NCBI RefSeq assembly: GCF_030848575.1
Contig: NZ_JAVDDX010000006.1
Coordinates: forward strand, 1-64,000
Length of the DNA: 64,000 nt
Reading direction: 5' to 3'
Source of the DNA: Haloarcula sp. H-GB4
GTDB taxonomy: Archaea > Halobacteriota > Halobacteria > Halobacteriales > Haloarculaceae
A model generated the notes under the pieces. The model had not been told where the DNA came from. It searched no databases and was given only the letters and a program-made list of their open reading frames with translations. Positions within the stretch are counted from its first letter, which is position 1, and every line of letters begins with the position of its first letter. This document shows, piece by piece, positions 1 to 9,444 of the stretch. Made by a program: the position numbers and the translations under genes.

Positions 1-276
1 CTGCTGTGTAAACTCACTGTTCATGAAGTCCCGAGTGTTGGCACGGACTTCTTCTGGCGAATATTGTCCCGTTGGGTCTGGCGAGACGATCATGTGCCGC
101 TGGAATCCGAACTCACGGCTCTTGTCGACAAACCGATTCACCTCTGAGTTAGACAGTTCTCGCCCGGCGGGGTTTCGGAGGTCGACCGTCGCGCCGACGT
201 CCTGTTCGCGATCACGCTGAATGTAATCGACGAGGTTCCCTGCACCACCCTCCTGATAATCTGTTTTCAGCATCAT
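1..276 (-). CDS. VirD2-type relaxase, N-terminal part (runs off the left edge)
   Basis: This is the start of a relaxase, the enzyme that nicks the transfer origin and leads the DNA strand during conjugation. I translated it from the minus strand. After the start come a YIQRD segment, a glycine-rich turn and then FQRHMIVSPDP, followed by EEVRANTRDFM. This order matches the N-terminus of VirD2/MOBP-like relaxases, where a YI.RD motif is followed by an H-F-I-V-S-P core and a TRDLM helix. The later HxH metal motif lies outside the window. The ATG at 276 overlaps the TGA of the upstream gene (ATGA), so the pair should be translationally coupled. The gene is last in the visible transfer operon, behind two small relaxosome-like proteins, which supports the call. 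Confidence 0.7.
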   Translation of the reverse strand, partial: MMLKTDYQEGGAGNLVDYIQRDREQDVGATVDLRNPAGRELSNSEVNRFVDKSREFGFQRHMIVSPDPTGQYSPEEVRANTRDFMNSEFTQQ

Positions 277-746
277 GCACTCTCACCTGCCGATTCAGCA
301 GCGGCCGAGGCATCTGACTCAGGGTTGCTTTCCTCGTCTGGTGTTTGCGATTCTATGTCTGGATCTCTCCCAACATGCTCGCCGGCAAATTTCAGCGCAA
401 GCCGTCGCTGTTCAGCTGAGTAGTCATCTTGAAGCAGTTTCCAGATCGCGATAGTGTATGCCGTCCGGACTTTTTGGACGGTTTTTACCTCCTCCATTGT
501 TCCAGACTCAAATTCTTCTAACAGCTCGGTCACCTCGCGTTTTGCCTCCTCCAGCAGAGCTTCGATTTTTGTGTTAGTGCTGTACCGCTGATACTGACTC
601 TCTCCAGTCTCCCACTCGACGTAATCCTCGATAACCTCGTGTCCATACTCGGAGGTGGATGTCCCCGCGGCGTCAGCCAGCTGGTCAAACAATTTTTTGT
701 TCTCTTCGGTCGTGTAAATCTGGAGTAGAGTGCGTCTCTCAGTCAT
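273..746 (-). CDS. Small relaxosome accessory-like protein
   Basis: A 157-aa acidic protein located directly upstream of the relaxase, overlapping it by four bases. Residues about 1-45 read like a short strand followed by two helices (LLQIYTTEENKKLFDQLADA), an arrangement seen in ribbon-helix-helix relaxosome proteins. The middle is a predicted coiled coil (EALLEEAKREVTELLEEF) and the C-terminus is a low-complexity Asp/Glu/Ser/Ala tail. Its size and mid-helical region resemble the preceding gene product, so the two may form a heteromeric DNA-binding pair at oriT. Function is inferred from position and fold hints only. The start at 746 overlaps the upstream stop (ATGA). Confidence 0.55.
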   Translation of the reverse strand: MTERRTLLQIYTTEENKKLFDQLADAAGTSTSEYGHEVIEDYVEWETGESQYQRYSTNTKIEALLEEAKREVTELLEEFESGTMEEVKTVQKVRTAYTIAIWKLLQDDYSAEQRRLALKFAGEHVGRDPDIESQTPDEESNPESDASAAAESAGESA

Positions 747-1120
747 TCCTGACCCTCCTTGTTTCGGATGGTTTCAACCTCTTCCTCTAGTTTATCTGTC
801 GCTTCCTCCATCGCAGTAGCGCGCTTGTCTGCCGGGTACTCAGAGGCTATTAAATCCCACAGAGCGACCGAGTAGAACAGTTCCTGCTCCGTGTCAACGT
901 TTGTTGCTTCCTCAACGTCTTCGACGACGGCATCAGCGATGTAGTCCAGTTCCGATCCAAGATTTAATTCCCCCGCACGCTGTTCCTGTAGTTCACGAGA
1001 TATACGCTGTTCCGTCGCTTTCAGAATGTACTCTGAAACCCCTTCTCCCGCTTTGTTAGCCTGCTTCACGATCTCTTTTCGCTGCTCTGTACTCAGCCGA
1101 ATTGTAACTTTGTCACTCAT
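743..1120 (-). CDS. Ribbon-helix-helix protein, MobC/CopG-like
   Basis: A 125-aa protein whose first 45 residues (MSDKVTIRLSTEQRKEIVKQ, then a helix with GVSEYILKATEQRI) form a clear ribbon-helix-helix pattern: a short beta strand with alternating polar residues, then two helices. In mobile elements such proteins bind DNA near oriT and help the relaxase, or repress their own operon. The open frame extends further upstream, but the ATG at 1120 starts the domain exactly and overlaps the VirB4 stop by eight bases, so I chose it. The C-terminal half is acidic and helical. The gene lies between the VirB4-like ATPase and the second small protein. Confidence 0.65.
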   Translation of the reverse strand: MSDKVTIRLSTEQRKEIVKQANKAGEGVSEYILKATEQRISRELQEQRAGELNLGSELDYIADAVVEDVEEATNVDTEQELFYSVALWDLIASEYPADKRATAMEEATDKLEEEVETIRNKEGQE

Positions 1121-4100
1121 TTGAATTCTCCGTAGTGTCAAACTCCGCATCAGTCTCTGCCTCGATACCACCGTCAGCGACAACTGCTTCTGGCTGTGTC
1201 TGGTCAAGTGCTACAGACACCACGTCCACTAATTCCTCTTCGCTGAGTCCGTTGAGGACGTGTTCAGCCTTCTCCGGGGACAATCCACGATTCGCTAGCT
1301 CTTGCTCGACTGCTTTGGAATGGACGAACTCTTCGAAATCAGCAGCGCGGGAGTCGACCTCGTGAGCAACAACGTCGAGCGTATCTTCCGCGTCAGCGTC
1401 GAGGTCAATGATCTGCTTCTCTTCCCACGACGTCTTGATCGTCAGCGGGTAGTCTCCGTGTTCGTCGACGCGAACCAGTGCTTGCGAGTAGCCCTGACCG
1501 TCACCCAGTGACTCCTTGCCGGCTTCGGCGTGCTGGATGTAGGACTGCTGTTCGTCCGTCAGTCCAGCGCTTGTTGCCGTCTCGTCGCCTAGCTCTGGCT
1601 CGCGGTGATGTACTTTGATCGGGCACATTCCCGCGATTTCCTCAGCGGCTCCCTTGTCCTCGAACTCCGACAGTGTCTGAGACAGCATCACTAGCCGCAG
1701 TCCGGCGTGGCGCTGGTGGCGAGCAATCTGGTTCAGCGACTCCAAGTTCGCGTCGTCGTTGAACAGGTAGTGAGCTTCGTCGATGATGATCTCGACCTTC
1801 TGCTGCATATTCTTGGCCTGCTGGTACAGTGTCGACAACAGCAGTTGCATGATGAACGACTGCTTGCCGAGGCCACTACCAGAGCCTTCGACCTGCTGGA
1901 GATCCAGATAGACGGCCTTGCTGCTGTCGTCGATCAGCCGCAGGTCCGACTCTTTCGAGAGGTTACCGAAGGTACTCCCCGGGCGGAACGGATGCAGCGC
2001 AATCGAGAGTTCGTTTGCGTACTGCTGGATTTTCTGCTGGGAAGATTCCGTCGTCGCTCCCGGGAACATTCCCGGCTCTTCCTGGAGGCGGTCAACGACT
2101 TCGAGGAAGTCGCTCAGGTCCGGCGAGTTCTCCGGCGTATGTGTCGATGGGTCCGCTGGGTCGATATCCGATTCAGTGAATATCTTGTCGATCAGGAACG
2201 TGATCAGGCCGCTGTGCATCTCCAGATCGACATCGCGAGATTGGAGGAAGTTCTCGATCACTCCGTACACTTCGTCTTTCTTCGCTGAGACGGGCTGCAT
2301 ATCCGGGGATTGTTCGAGCACATGCTGAGGCGTCGGATGCATCTCACACGGGTTCAGCGGCGTCTCACCGCTGATCGTGATGGTCTTTGCATCCAGCATC
2401 TTGGCGCTGCCGTGCATATCCCCGACCGGGTCGATGTAGATCTGCTTGACGTCCGACCGCTTTTTCAGCATCCGCATCGCCCGAGCCTGCGTGCCGTGGG
2501 TCTTTCCGCCGCCGGGCATCCCAGTGACCAGCTCCGAGTGACCGGTTTCCAGTTCCCACGGGTCGATCAACAGCGAGGAATCGTTGTGGCCGTGCAGTCC
2601 GTACTCGATGCCGTCCTCCATCCGCAGGTAGTTCGACGAGAACGGGAACAGCGACCCGAGTGCTTCCCCGGTCATTGAGGAGAGTCGGTTTTGTCCGAGT
2701 TCGTTGGCCCCGATGGGCGAGACAGTCACCAGTCCTGCTTCCTGCCGGCGGGTCGTTCGCTTGACCCCGCAGTTCGACGGTGAGTCTCGCAGGAGCGTTT
2801 CGAGCCGGTTCGTTTGCTTCCGGAGGTCTTCTTCGGTCTCCGCAGTCAGCCGGATGAACGCTCCGACACGGAACAGCGACGTGTGATTGCGACGGACCAT
2901 CTGCCGGATGTACTTCGCTTGGTTGACCTCCTGTTCGATATCTTCCGCTTCCAGCTCTCCTTTGTCGTTCTGTAGCATCTTCAGCGAGGAAATCCACTCT
3001 TTCATGACCGACACTGCTGTATCAGCGTCGTATGGGTCGATGTGGATTGAGACGTCGACGGCAAGGTCCGTATCCAGCAGTAGTTGCTCTAGCATTCCAC
3101 TGGTCGGATGCTCGGGATACGTCTCGATCCAGAAGCACCGGGTGTACGTCTCTTGGTCGATGAGGGCGTGGTCGGCTTCCCATTCGATATCCGTCGGCGC
3201 GACCAGTGACCGATGGTTCTCTCCCGGTCTATGCAACTGGGAGACGAAGTCGGTCTCGTCGACCTCGTAGTCGGTCCCACCGACGTCGTCGGTGTCCATG
3301 CCCTCCGCAGCGTCGTGGGCTGTGGCACCCTTGCCGTGCTTGATGAGTTCCCGAGCGGAGTACGTCACCGGGGAGACGGAGGCCGCCTCTTCGTACTCCC
3401 GCTCGGTCCGGGTTTCACAGGCCCAGTAGTCCTCAGTCAAGTGCGCCAGCTCATGCGGGCTGACCGACCGACTACGACACCGGAACATATTGTTGACTGC
3501 TCTGTCGACGGTTTCGAGCCGGTCGTGGAGTTTCTTCGCCTTGAACTCCTCTCGCTCGGCGTCAGTGAGCGTGTCACTGTCGAATCGAGTGAACAGCCGC
3601 CCAATGACCGGTATCCCAGTCAGGTAATCCGCGATGGAGTCGCTGTTCATCTGGAGATCATGGATATCGTCGTCAGTGACCCAAACGACGATGTAGTACT
3701 TGCGCTGAAGCTCAGTCTCAGTCTCAACGTTGCCGCTGTCGTCGATGTAGCGGTTGACGAACTCCATCAGGACGCCCCGGAAGATCGAATGGCTCTCCGC
3801 GTCGGGGTCGTCGAGCCGGTCGACGTGTGCCTGTATGTGGGACTCGTTGTCGACCTCGGCCGTCGTGACGTGGAGTTTCGCCCGGCCAGTCAGCGATTCA
3901 GACAGGCGTGTGAGCGATGTGACGGCTTTCTCCCATTTCTCGTCATCTTGTAGCGACATATTGGCGGGCTCGACTTCGACCGCGCCGACGTACGCTCCGT
4001 CGACGCGCTCAATGCCGTGGGGCATAACCCGCTCTAATCGCGTGACCTGCCGAGTATCCTGATTCCCTTGGCCGTGAGTGTACTGACGCTTTTTGACGAG

Positions 4101-4379
4101 CCAGAACAGTTTGACCCGCAGCCACTCGGTCAGGCGATAGTGATCTGGCCGGACTTTGTGCAGGATGTAGAGGAACACTTCCACAACCGCTGTGAGGGCC
4201 AACGTGGGGAAGAACAGCGCTGCTGGCACGAACGGCATCCCCATCGCGATGAGGAAGCCAAACGGCGGGATGAGGAACAGGATGAGTTCCCCGAGTGTGT
4301 AGTCGCCCCAGAAGTTGGTCGAATCTCCGAGCGATTCGTGGATGATGTTCGTATTGTATTCTTCTTCTGAGTCAGCCAT
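1113..4379 (-). CDS. VirB4/TraC-type conjugation ATPase with N-terminal membrane segment
   Basis: A 1088-aa ATPase expected to power pilus assembly and DNA transfer at the membrane. Residues about 30-75 are two hydrophobic segments (LILFLIPPFGFLIAMGMPFV and the next stretch), resembling a VirB3/PrgI-like membrane piece joined to the ATPase, as in several Gram-positive and archaeal systems. A VirB4 N-terminal region follows. Then comes Walker A (GMPGGGKT, about residue 620) and Walker B (VEIIIDEAH, about residue 865), followed by a motif reading RHQRHAGLRLVMLSQTL that is typical of VirB4/HerA ATPases. The length exceeds bacterial VirB4 (about 800 aa) because of the membrane part and an acidic C-terminal tail. 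The start at 4379 shares one base with the upstream stop. Confidence 0.85.
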   Translation of the reverse strand: MADSEEEYNTNIIHESLGDSTNFWGDYTLGELILFLIPPFGFLIAMGMPFVPAALFFPTLALTAVVEVFLYILHKVRPDHYRLTEWLRVKLFWLVKKRQYTHGQGNQDTRQVTRLERVMPHGIERVDGAYVGAVEVEPANMSLQDDEKWEKAVTSLTRLSESLTGRAKLHVTTAEVDNESHIQAHVDRLDDPDAESHSIFRGVLMEFVNRYIDDSGNVETETELQRKYYIVVWVTDDDIHDLQMNSDSIADYLTGIPVIGRLFTRFDSDTLTDAEREEFKAKKLHDRLETVDRAVNNMFRCRSRSVSPHELAHLTEDYWACETRTEREYEEAASVSPVTYSARELIKHGKGATAHDAAEGMDTDDVGGTDYEVDETDFVSQLHRPGENHRSLVAPTDIEWEADHALIDQETYTRCFWIETYPEHPTSGMLEQLLLDTDLAVDVSIHIDPYDADTAVSVMKEWISSLKMLQNDKGELEAEDIEQEVNQAKYIRQMVRRNHTSLFRVGAFIRLTAETEEDLRKQTNRLETLLRDSPSNCGVKRTTRRQEAGLVTVSPIGANELGQNRLSSMTGEALGSLFPFSSNYLRMEDGIEYGLHGHNDSSLLIDPWELETGHSELVTGMPGGGKTHGTQARAMRMLKKRSDVKQIYIDPVGDMHGSAKMLDAKTITISGETPLNPCEMHPTPQHVLEQSPDMQPVSAKKDEVYGVIENFLQSRDVDLEMHSGLITFLIDKIFTESDIDPADPSTHTPENSPDLSDFLEVVDRLQEEPGMFPGATTESSQQKIQQYANELSIALHPFRPGSTFGNLSKESDLRLIDDSSKAVYLDLQQVEGSGSGLGKQSFIMQLLLSTLYQQAKNMQQKVEIIIDEAHYLFNDDANLESLNQIARHQRHAGLRLVMLSQTLSEFEDKGAAEEIAGMCPIKVHHREPELGDETATSAGLTDEQQSYIQHAEAGKESLGDGQGYSQALVRVDEHGDYPLTIKTSWEEKQIIDLDADAEDTLDVVAHEVDSRAADFEEFVHSKAVEQELANRGLSPEKAEHVLNGLSEEELVDVVSVALDQTQPEAVVADGGIEAETDAEFDTTENSNE

Positions 4380-6058
4380 TAGTCATCATCCTCCTTGTGC
4401 GGCAAGCCGTCGCGGTACACATCCGGCCCTAATATATCGTCATCAGTTGCAAACACATCCCTGAGCGAGTCGTACGACTCGGACTCATCGGACTCCGTGG
4501 TCTCGGTATCGTTCTCGTCGAAGTCATCGTCGGAGAACGGCGGATCAACCTCAGACTCGTAGACCCTGGTATCGCCAGAGTTGATCTGTGTTTGGCGCTC
4601 CATCTTGGTTTGGCGCTCCATCTTCGTCTGGCGTTCACTAATCGGAGTGTCGTCACTCTCGGAGTCGCCGGACGAGCCAGACGAGCCGGACGAACCACCG
4701 TTGGTGAATCGGCTGTTGAGGGGACTTCCACCGGACCCGCTCCCGCCGCCAGAGGGTGGTGAGCCACCAGACCCGCTGCTGCCACTGCCGCCACCAGAAG
4801 GCGGAGCGGAACCGCCTGACCCACCGGAGCCACCGCCGCCGGAACCATTGTTGCCGCCACCTCCGGAGCCGTTGGGACTACTGCCGCCACCGGAGCCGGT
4901 GGGGCCGCCGCTAGAACCCCTCTTCATGCCAGCGGGGTTGGCTGCCATCTGGCGGTGGACCATTTGGGCACCCGTAGCAGCACTGCCGACACGTCCTTTT
5001 GCAGCGCCTGAGGCAGCTCGAATCGTGCCACCAGTCGCCATTGCTGCACCGGGGCCACCGACCGCGCCAGCGCCGGCCGTCGCCGCTGCACCACCAGCCG
5101 CCGCACCGATCTTGAGTGGCTTTTTGCCACCGGCGAGTGCCTGTTCGCTGACTTGGATTGCTACGCGGCTACTGCGCTGGATGAGGACCTTCTGGGATTT
5201 TGCCGCCAAGTACAGCGTCACGAGGCTGATAAACAGCGATAACTTAGAGGGAAGTCCCCAGTTTGTCGCTTCAAAGCTCATGCGGATCAAGATTGCAGGC
5301 GGAATGCCCGCAGCGAGGACTCCGGGATACGCGCCGGCGACCTGTTTCGCCAGCCCCGAGAAGCGATTCAGCGGCCAGACCTCGACCGCCCAGAACGTCG
5401 CGACCAGTGGCATCGACAGGGTCAGCAGGAAGACCAGCAGCCACCGAGTGATGAAGATGAACGCCGCCTTGAGGTAAACGTACAGTCCAACGATCATCAG
5501 AACGACGAATATCCCAAGGCTGAGTTCCGCAATTTCCTGGACTGAGCCAATTAGTGCGGCGATCTCTTCTTTCGACTGACCGGAGCGGTAAGTCGCCTCA
5601 CCGATAGCGTCGAAGAATTGCGTCCCTAGTGAGGCCACTGGGAGCCAGAAGAACAGCGAAAGGAAGGCAACTCCGAGGCGACGTAGGAGTTTCTTCCGGA
5701 TAACAGGGTTCATTGACCCGTACCTGAGCCCAATCATCGCCAGAACAGAAAGCTGGATGCCGAGCGCTAACCCAACGATTCCATCGAAGTAGATGCCTGA
5801 GATTAGCGAGTTCCACGGAGCATTGCTCGCAGACTCAAATGCAATGTCGACAGGGGCTGCTGAATTCGGTCCTTCAGGGGCAGGTGTCCCAACCATTGGA
5901 TCGATAAGTTTCTCTAGAAACCCGTCGAGATAATCAACGATGTCCGATTTGAGTTGATCAAGGAAGCCACTGATACCAGCTGTAATTGCCGACGAGAGTT
6001 CTGCAACCACCCTCTCGGCAATCTCCTTTACGATTTCCCCAGCAATTTCCGTCTGCAT
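4379..6058 (-). CDS. VirB6/TrbL-like polytopic membrane protein
   Basis: A 559-aa protein that probably forms part of the transfer channel. The N-terminal 90 residues are amphipathic and extracellular-like. Residues about 88-310 hold five or six hydrophobic segments, the clearest being GIFVVLMIVGLYVYLKAAFI and LLVFLLTLSMPLVATFWAVE. An Ala/Gly-rich stretch follows, and then a long Gly/Ser/Pro-rich linker (about residues 380-465) in near-repeats. After it comes the short repeat ERQTKM, present about three times in tandem, and an acidic tail. A polytopic core with a disordered C-terminus next to VirB4 is what VirB6/TrbL proteins show. The family call rests on topology and operon position. Confidence 0.7.
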   Translation of the reverse strand: MQTEIAGEIVKEIAERVVAELSSAITAGISGFLDQLKSDIVDYLDGFLEKLIDPMVGTPAPEGPNSAAPVDIAFESASNAPWNSLISGIYFDGIVGLALGIQLSVLAMIGLRYGSMNPVIRKKLLRRLGVAFLSLFFWLPVASLGTQFFDAIGEATYRSGQSKEEIAALIGSVQEIAELSLGIFVVLMIVGLYVYLKAAFIFITRWLLVFLLTLSMPLVATFWAVEVWPLNRFSGLAKQVAGAYPGVLAAGIPPAILIRMSFEATNWGLPSKLSLFISLVTLYLAAKSQKVLIQRSSRVAIQVSEQALAGGKKPLKIGAAAGGAAATAGAGAVGGPGAAMATGGTIRAASGAAKGRVGSAATGAQMVHRQMAANPAGMKRGSSGGPTGSGGGSSPNGSGGGGNNGSGGGGSGGSGGSAPPSGGGSGSSGSGGSPPSGGGSGSGGSPLNSRFTNGGSSGSSGSSGDSESDDTPISERQTKMERQTKMERQTQINSGDTRVYESEVDPPFSDDDFDENDTETTESDESESYDSLRDVFATDDDILGPDVYRDGLPHKEDDD

Positions 6059-6060
6059 TG

Positions 6061-6897
6061 CTATGTCTCTGTCTCCGCTGGGGTTGCAGTGATTTCTTCT
6101 GGCTCACCGGCCAGAGATCGTTTGCAGCCGCTTGTGTCGTCATATCTGATGGGCAGGCTGACTGTAACTGAGTCGCTCCAGAGAAAATTGACAGTCAGTG
6201 CTTGATCGATCTCAACTATTTCACCACTCTCATCAACTCTCCTACAATTACCTCCATGGTCTTCAAGAAGGAAATCAAATTTAACCACAGCGGTTTCGCT
6301 GGGCTTCACTGGAACGAAGCGATTGCTTTTCTCCTCACCATTCAGTAGTGTCTGAGATGCTGCATCTGTGCGTTTCCCCACGTTCCGCACAACCATCGCC
6401 AAGCTACCATCGACGAAGTCTGGATGTTCAGCCCCAGGGATAACCTCCTCAAACTCAAACGTAGTGCCCAGTTCGAGTGGGAGTTTGGTTTCGACGTCGT
6501 CACCACGGAGATAGAGCGTGTGCTGTCCCCGAGGCAGCGGTTCGTACGAGTCCTCGCCCTCTGTTAGCGAAAGGCGTGTCCGGGTTTCACCGGGGCTGAA
6601 ATAGTCGCTGACGAACTCCCGACCGGACTCTGTGATGATGCTGACCGATGAGGGCTCGATCTCATCGGTCACAGCCACGTCCAGAGCCAACTGGCGGCCG
6701 TTCTCGACAATCTCAATCGACGTCTCTTCGATGTAGTCGGACTGCTCTTCTGGCGGGCCGGCGCTTCCGTCACCTCCGTCACTGCTATCAGACAGCCCGC
6801 CACTGCAGCCTGCAAGCGCGGCAAGACCCCCGCTAAGGAGTCCAAGCACTGTTCTGCGGTCGATACTGCTATTTCGTGGTATAGTCTTGTGTGTCAT
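6061..6897 (-). CDS. Tat-exported lipoprotein of the transfer operon
   Basis: A 278-aa lipoprotein. The N-terminus holds a twin-arginine signal (DRRTVLGLLSGG) and a lipobox LAGC near residue 30, so the mature protein should be lipid-anchored outside the cell. A Gly/Ser/Asp linker follows, then a beta-rich domain without motifs I recognise. Conserved-looking Cys pairs occur only near the C-terminus. It overlaps the upstream gene by four bases (ATGA) and ends two bases before the VirB6-like gene starts. It is therefore part of the transfer operon and may be a surface component of the conjugation apparatus. No enzymatic function is suggested. Confidence 0.75.
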   Translation of the reverse strand: MTHKTIPRNSSIDRRTVLGLLSGGLAALAGCSGGLSDSSDGGDGSAGPPEEQSDYIEETSIEIVENGRQLALDVAVTDEIEPSSVSIITESGREFVSDYFSPGETRTRLSLTEGEDSYEPLPRGQHTLYLRGDDVETKLPLELGTTFEFEEVIPGAEHPDFVDGSLAMVVRNVGKRTDAASQTLLNGEEKSNRFVPVKPSETAVVKFDFLLEDHGGNCRRVDESGEIVEIDQALTVNFLWSDSVTVSLPIRYDDTSGCKRSLAGEPEEITATPAETET

Positions 6898-8981
6898 GAA
6901 TTATACCAACCAACAAATTTGCCTCTCGTCCAGACGTCGTAGCCATACAGCGCCAGCACAGCCGGCAACACCGTCAGGAGCGTCACTACAGCGAGGTCGA
7001 TGAACTCCGCAAGGTCTGGAAGATTCACTTCGTAGGCGACCCGCTCTTGGGTGTCTCGTACCGGGACAGCACGCCCCTGCTCCCACCAGATCTGAGTCGG
7101 GCGATACGTGACTATCGCCGAGGAGACTTCGCCCTGGTCGACGGTGACCGTAATCTCATCATCGCCAGCGAGTGACTGTTTGACCCGGGACTGCCCCGTT
7201 GCGACAGTAACGTTCCCTGCCGCAATCGGGAAGCCAGCCGTCGGTTCGACCCGGACCAGCAGGTCCGTCGAGTTGTCGGTCGAGTTGACGACCTCGGAGG
7301 TGATGTTGACCTCGCGGATTGGCGTCGGGTTCGTCGAGTCCGCTGGCTGTTCGATGCTGTGCCCACGGACGAGTCCGTTGATCTCGAAGTTCTCCGTCCG
7401 GAGTTGTTCCGCACTCCGAATCGTGAACCGATCCGCCGTCGTGAACGTCTCCGAACGGTTGATCCGAATCTCCGGCGGGAGCGTCGTCCTGTTGGTCGCG
7501 TTAGCGGTCGTGTTCGCCGTCGTGTTCACAGTCGCATTCGTCGGATACGTCGCTTCGAGCGATGGGACGAACCGCCAGCCGTCGGAACTCTCATTTTGGA
7601 CGCGGTTGACCGTGACTGCCGGACCTTCCGTCGTCCGGACAGCGTGGGTTTCGAGTGGTCGTACTGGGGTCGTCGTGTTTTCCGACCAGTTTTTCCAGCC
7701 GGGCGGTGAGCGGGTATAGAACCGCCACTTGCTCTGGACCTCGTATCCCCCGTCGAACTGGACGCTCTGCCAGCTGCCGGGGATTACAGTCCCGATCCGA
7801 TAGTCGTCGGTCGTGGCCCCTCTGCCGTTCGGGACGACGCCGGGCTCGACGACCATCTCCCGCTCGGACAGGTTCTCTACCCGGACCGTCCGTGAGTCTG
7901 TGACCGTCAGCTCGTACTCGTCAATCTCGTCATCGCCAATCTCCGAGAGATTCGTCGAGATCGTCGTGACCAACTGGAGTTCTGTGGTCCCGTTGATCTC
8001 CGTGTAGTTGAGCGTGGGCTGGGCGGCAGTGCTGTTGTCCATCGCAGTGCCGTTGGCGTACAGCGTCGTGTTCGTCGACGTGTTCAGGACTCGGAAGTCG
8101 TCCTCGAAGAACTCCGAGATGAATACTCGATAGTCGTGGATGGCACGAACGGTTCCGTTCGGACGGACCAGACGCTCCGTGGCTGACTTTTGATGGACGA
8201 CCGTCGACGGCTCGATGCTGAAGAACGCGACGTAGGCGTCACGAATCCAGATGCCAGAGCGAGTATCCGTGACGTTCACTGGATACGAGGCGTTCTCGAT
8301 GCCAGTCCGGAACGAGTCGTGTTCGGGCCGGTTCCACAGCGTTGTGTTCGATGGCTCGCGAGACACCATATCTCCCGTGCAAGAGGGCAGGACGGCCAGC
8401 GTACCGTTCTCAGCCCCGGCCCGGTCGGCTCGTGTGAGATTCGGATGATCGGGGTCGCCAGACCACAGCGCACGGAAGAACGTGTGGTTGTGGTTGTAGG
8501 AGCGGTTCGGAGGCACGACGCCTGCCGTCGCGTTGTCCCCGACAGAGGCATTGGCCGGCGGGTTCGAGGTGTTCTCGTAGCACGAGACTTTCGCGCTGAG
8601 GTTCTGCCTTGCTCCGAGTTCGACGGACCTGTTCACACCTGTCTGGTTCGCTGTTGACCCTCGGTCGATGGACTCGGTGCCTTCGGTTCCGTTGGCTGTT
8701 GTCCTGTTGCCTGCTGTCTCGTTGCCTGCTGGGTCTTGGACGCTGGATTCGTTGTTGTCAGTGCGATTCGTCTGTGTTCCCTCCCTACTGGAGCCATTCG
8801 GTGCGGTGGCGTTTTGTTGGAGTACCCCCACGCCACCGTGACTCGCGTCAGTGAGGGATTGTGCCGTCCCCCGCTCAATCTGAGCTGGGTTGCCACCAGC
8901 GGACGCCGGCCCCGCAGCTGCGGCTGTCGAGAGCAGCGAGCAAAGGGCCGCGATCATCAGCAGTGAGCGGAGTGGTGGCAT
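6894..8981 (-). CDS. Secreted, sequon-rich surface protein with C-terminal membrane anchor
   Basis: A 695-aa protein starting with a Sec-type signal peptide (LLMIAALCSLLSTAAAAGPASA). The first 120 mature residues are extremely rich in Asn-X-Ser/Thr sequons (for example NETAGNRTTANGTEG), pointing to heavy N-glycosylation. The middle is a long beta-rich region. A single transmembrane segment near the C-terminus (AVVTLLTVLPAVLALYGYDV) leaves a short cytoplasmic tail. It lies between the pilin-like gene and the lipoprotein gene in one transfer operon, so a role in mating-pair contact or as an external scaffold is plausible. I do not recognise a named family. Confidence 0.7.
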   Translation of the reverse strand: MPPLRSLLMIAALCSLLSTAAAAGPASAGGNPAQIERGTAQSLTDASHGGVGVLQQNATAPNGSSREGTQTNRTDNNESSVQDPAGNETAGNRTTANGTEGTESIDRGSTANQTGVNRSVELGARQNLSAKVSCYENTSNPPANASVGDNATAGVVPPNRSYNHNHTFFRALWSGDPDHPNLTRADRAGAENGTLAVLPSCTGDMVSREPSNTTLWNRPEHDSFRTGIENASYPVNVTDTRSGIWIRDAYVAFFSIEPSTVVHQKSATERLVRPNGTVRAIHDYRVFISEFFEDDFRVLNTSTNTTLYANGTAMDNSTAAQPTLNYTEINGTTELQLVTTISTNLSEIGDDEIDEYELTVTDSRTVRVENLSEREMVVEPGVVPNGRGATTDDYRIGTVIPGSWQSVQFDGGYEVQSKWRFYTRSPPGWKNWSENTTTPVRPLETHAVRTTEGPAVTVNRVQNESSDGWRFVPSLEATYPTNATVNTTANTTANATNRTTLPPEIRINRSETFTTADRFTIRSAEQLRTENFEINGLVRGHSIEQPADSTNPTPIREVNITSEVVNSTDNSTDLLVRVEPTAGFPIAAGNVTVATGQSRVKQSLAGDDEITVTVDQGEVSSAIVTYRPTQIWWEQGRAVPVRDTQERVAYEVNLPDLAEFIDLAVVTLLTVLPAVLALYGYDVWTRGKFVGWYNS

Positions 8982-8988
8982 CGTATCT

Positions 8989-9444
8989 TCAGAATGGGGT
9001 CACGCAGTCCGAGAAGCCGAAGCCGACGTTGTCCCCGAACTTCGTGATGAGTTCTGGAGCCACGATTGCCAGGACGACGACGCCGAGGCCGACCAGCGAG
9101 AGGATGAGGTCCCGGCGAGCCTCGTTTTGCTGGTTCGGGTTGCCAGAGGCCCGCATGTACGACAGGCCACTGCGACCGACGAACACCATCGTCGCTGGCA
9201 GGCCAAGACCAGCCAGTGCGCCAAAGACGACGTTGACGCCGTCCTCGACAGCAGTGTCACAGTAGATGTTCCCGACGTCGGTCTGGCCCATCGCCGAGCC
9301 AGCAAATAGCGTGAGGAGCAGCAGTAACTGCGTTGTCTGTCGCACGCCGGGCGTGAGCCACGCGTCAGCGAATCGCCGCTTTGCGTGCGTGTAGAGTGTT
9401 GGTTGTGTGGTCGATGCGTTCGATGCGTTGGTTTGAGTTGACAT
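8989..9444 (-). CDS. VirB2-like pilin precursor
   Basis: A 151-aa protein, first in the transfer operon. It has a long N-terminal leader, a hydrophobic signal (TTQLLLLLTLFAGSAMGQ), a short polar segment, and then two hydrophobic helices (VNVVFGALAGLGLPATMVFV and LILSLVGLGVVVLAIVAPEL) joined by a charged loop with NPNQQNEARRD. This two-helix layout after a cleavable leader is the VirB2/TrbC pilin pattern. A Cys in the short polar N-terminal segment (IYCDT) and one near the C-terminus (SDCV) could form a disulfide. The frame extends to 9489, but the ATG at 9444 gives a more normal signal peptide. Its place ahead of VirB4 and VirB6 homologues supports the call. Confidence 0.65.
   Translation of the reverse strand: MSTQTNASNASTTQPTLYTHAKRRFADAWLTPGVRQTTQLLLLLTLFAGSAMGQTDVGNIYCDTAVEDGVNVVFGALAGLGLPATMVFVGRSGLSYMRASGNPNQQNEARRDLILSLVGLGVVVLAIVAPELITKFGDNVGFGFSDCVTPF

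Noticed and set aside
4581-5477. 298-aa plus-strand open frame opposite the VirB6-like gene
   Set aside because: It is antisense to the Gly/Ser-rich repeat region and is itself Pro/Leu-rich low complexity. High-GC coding DNA often gives such shadows.
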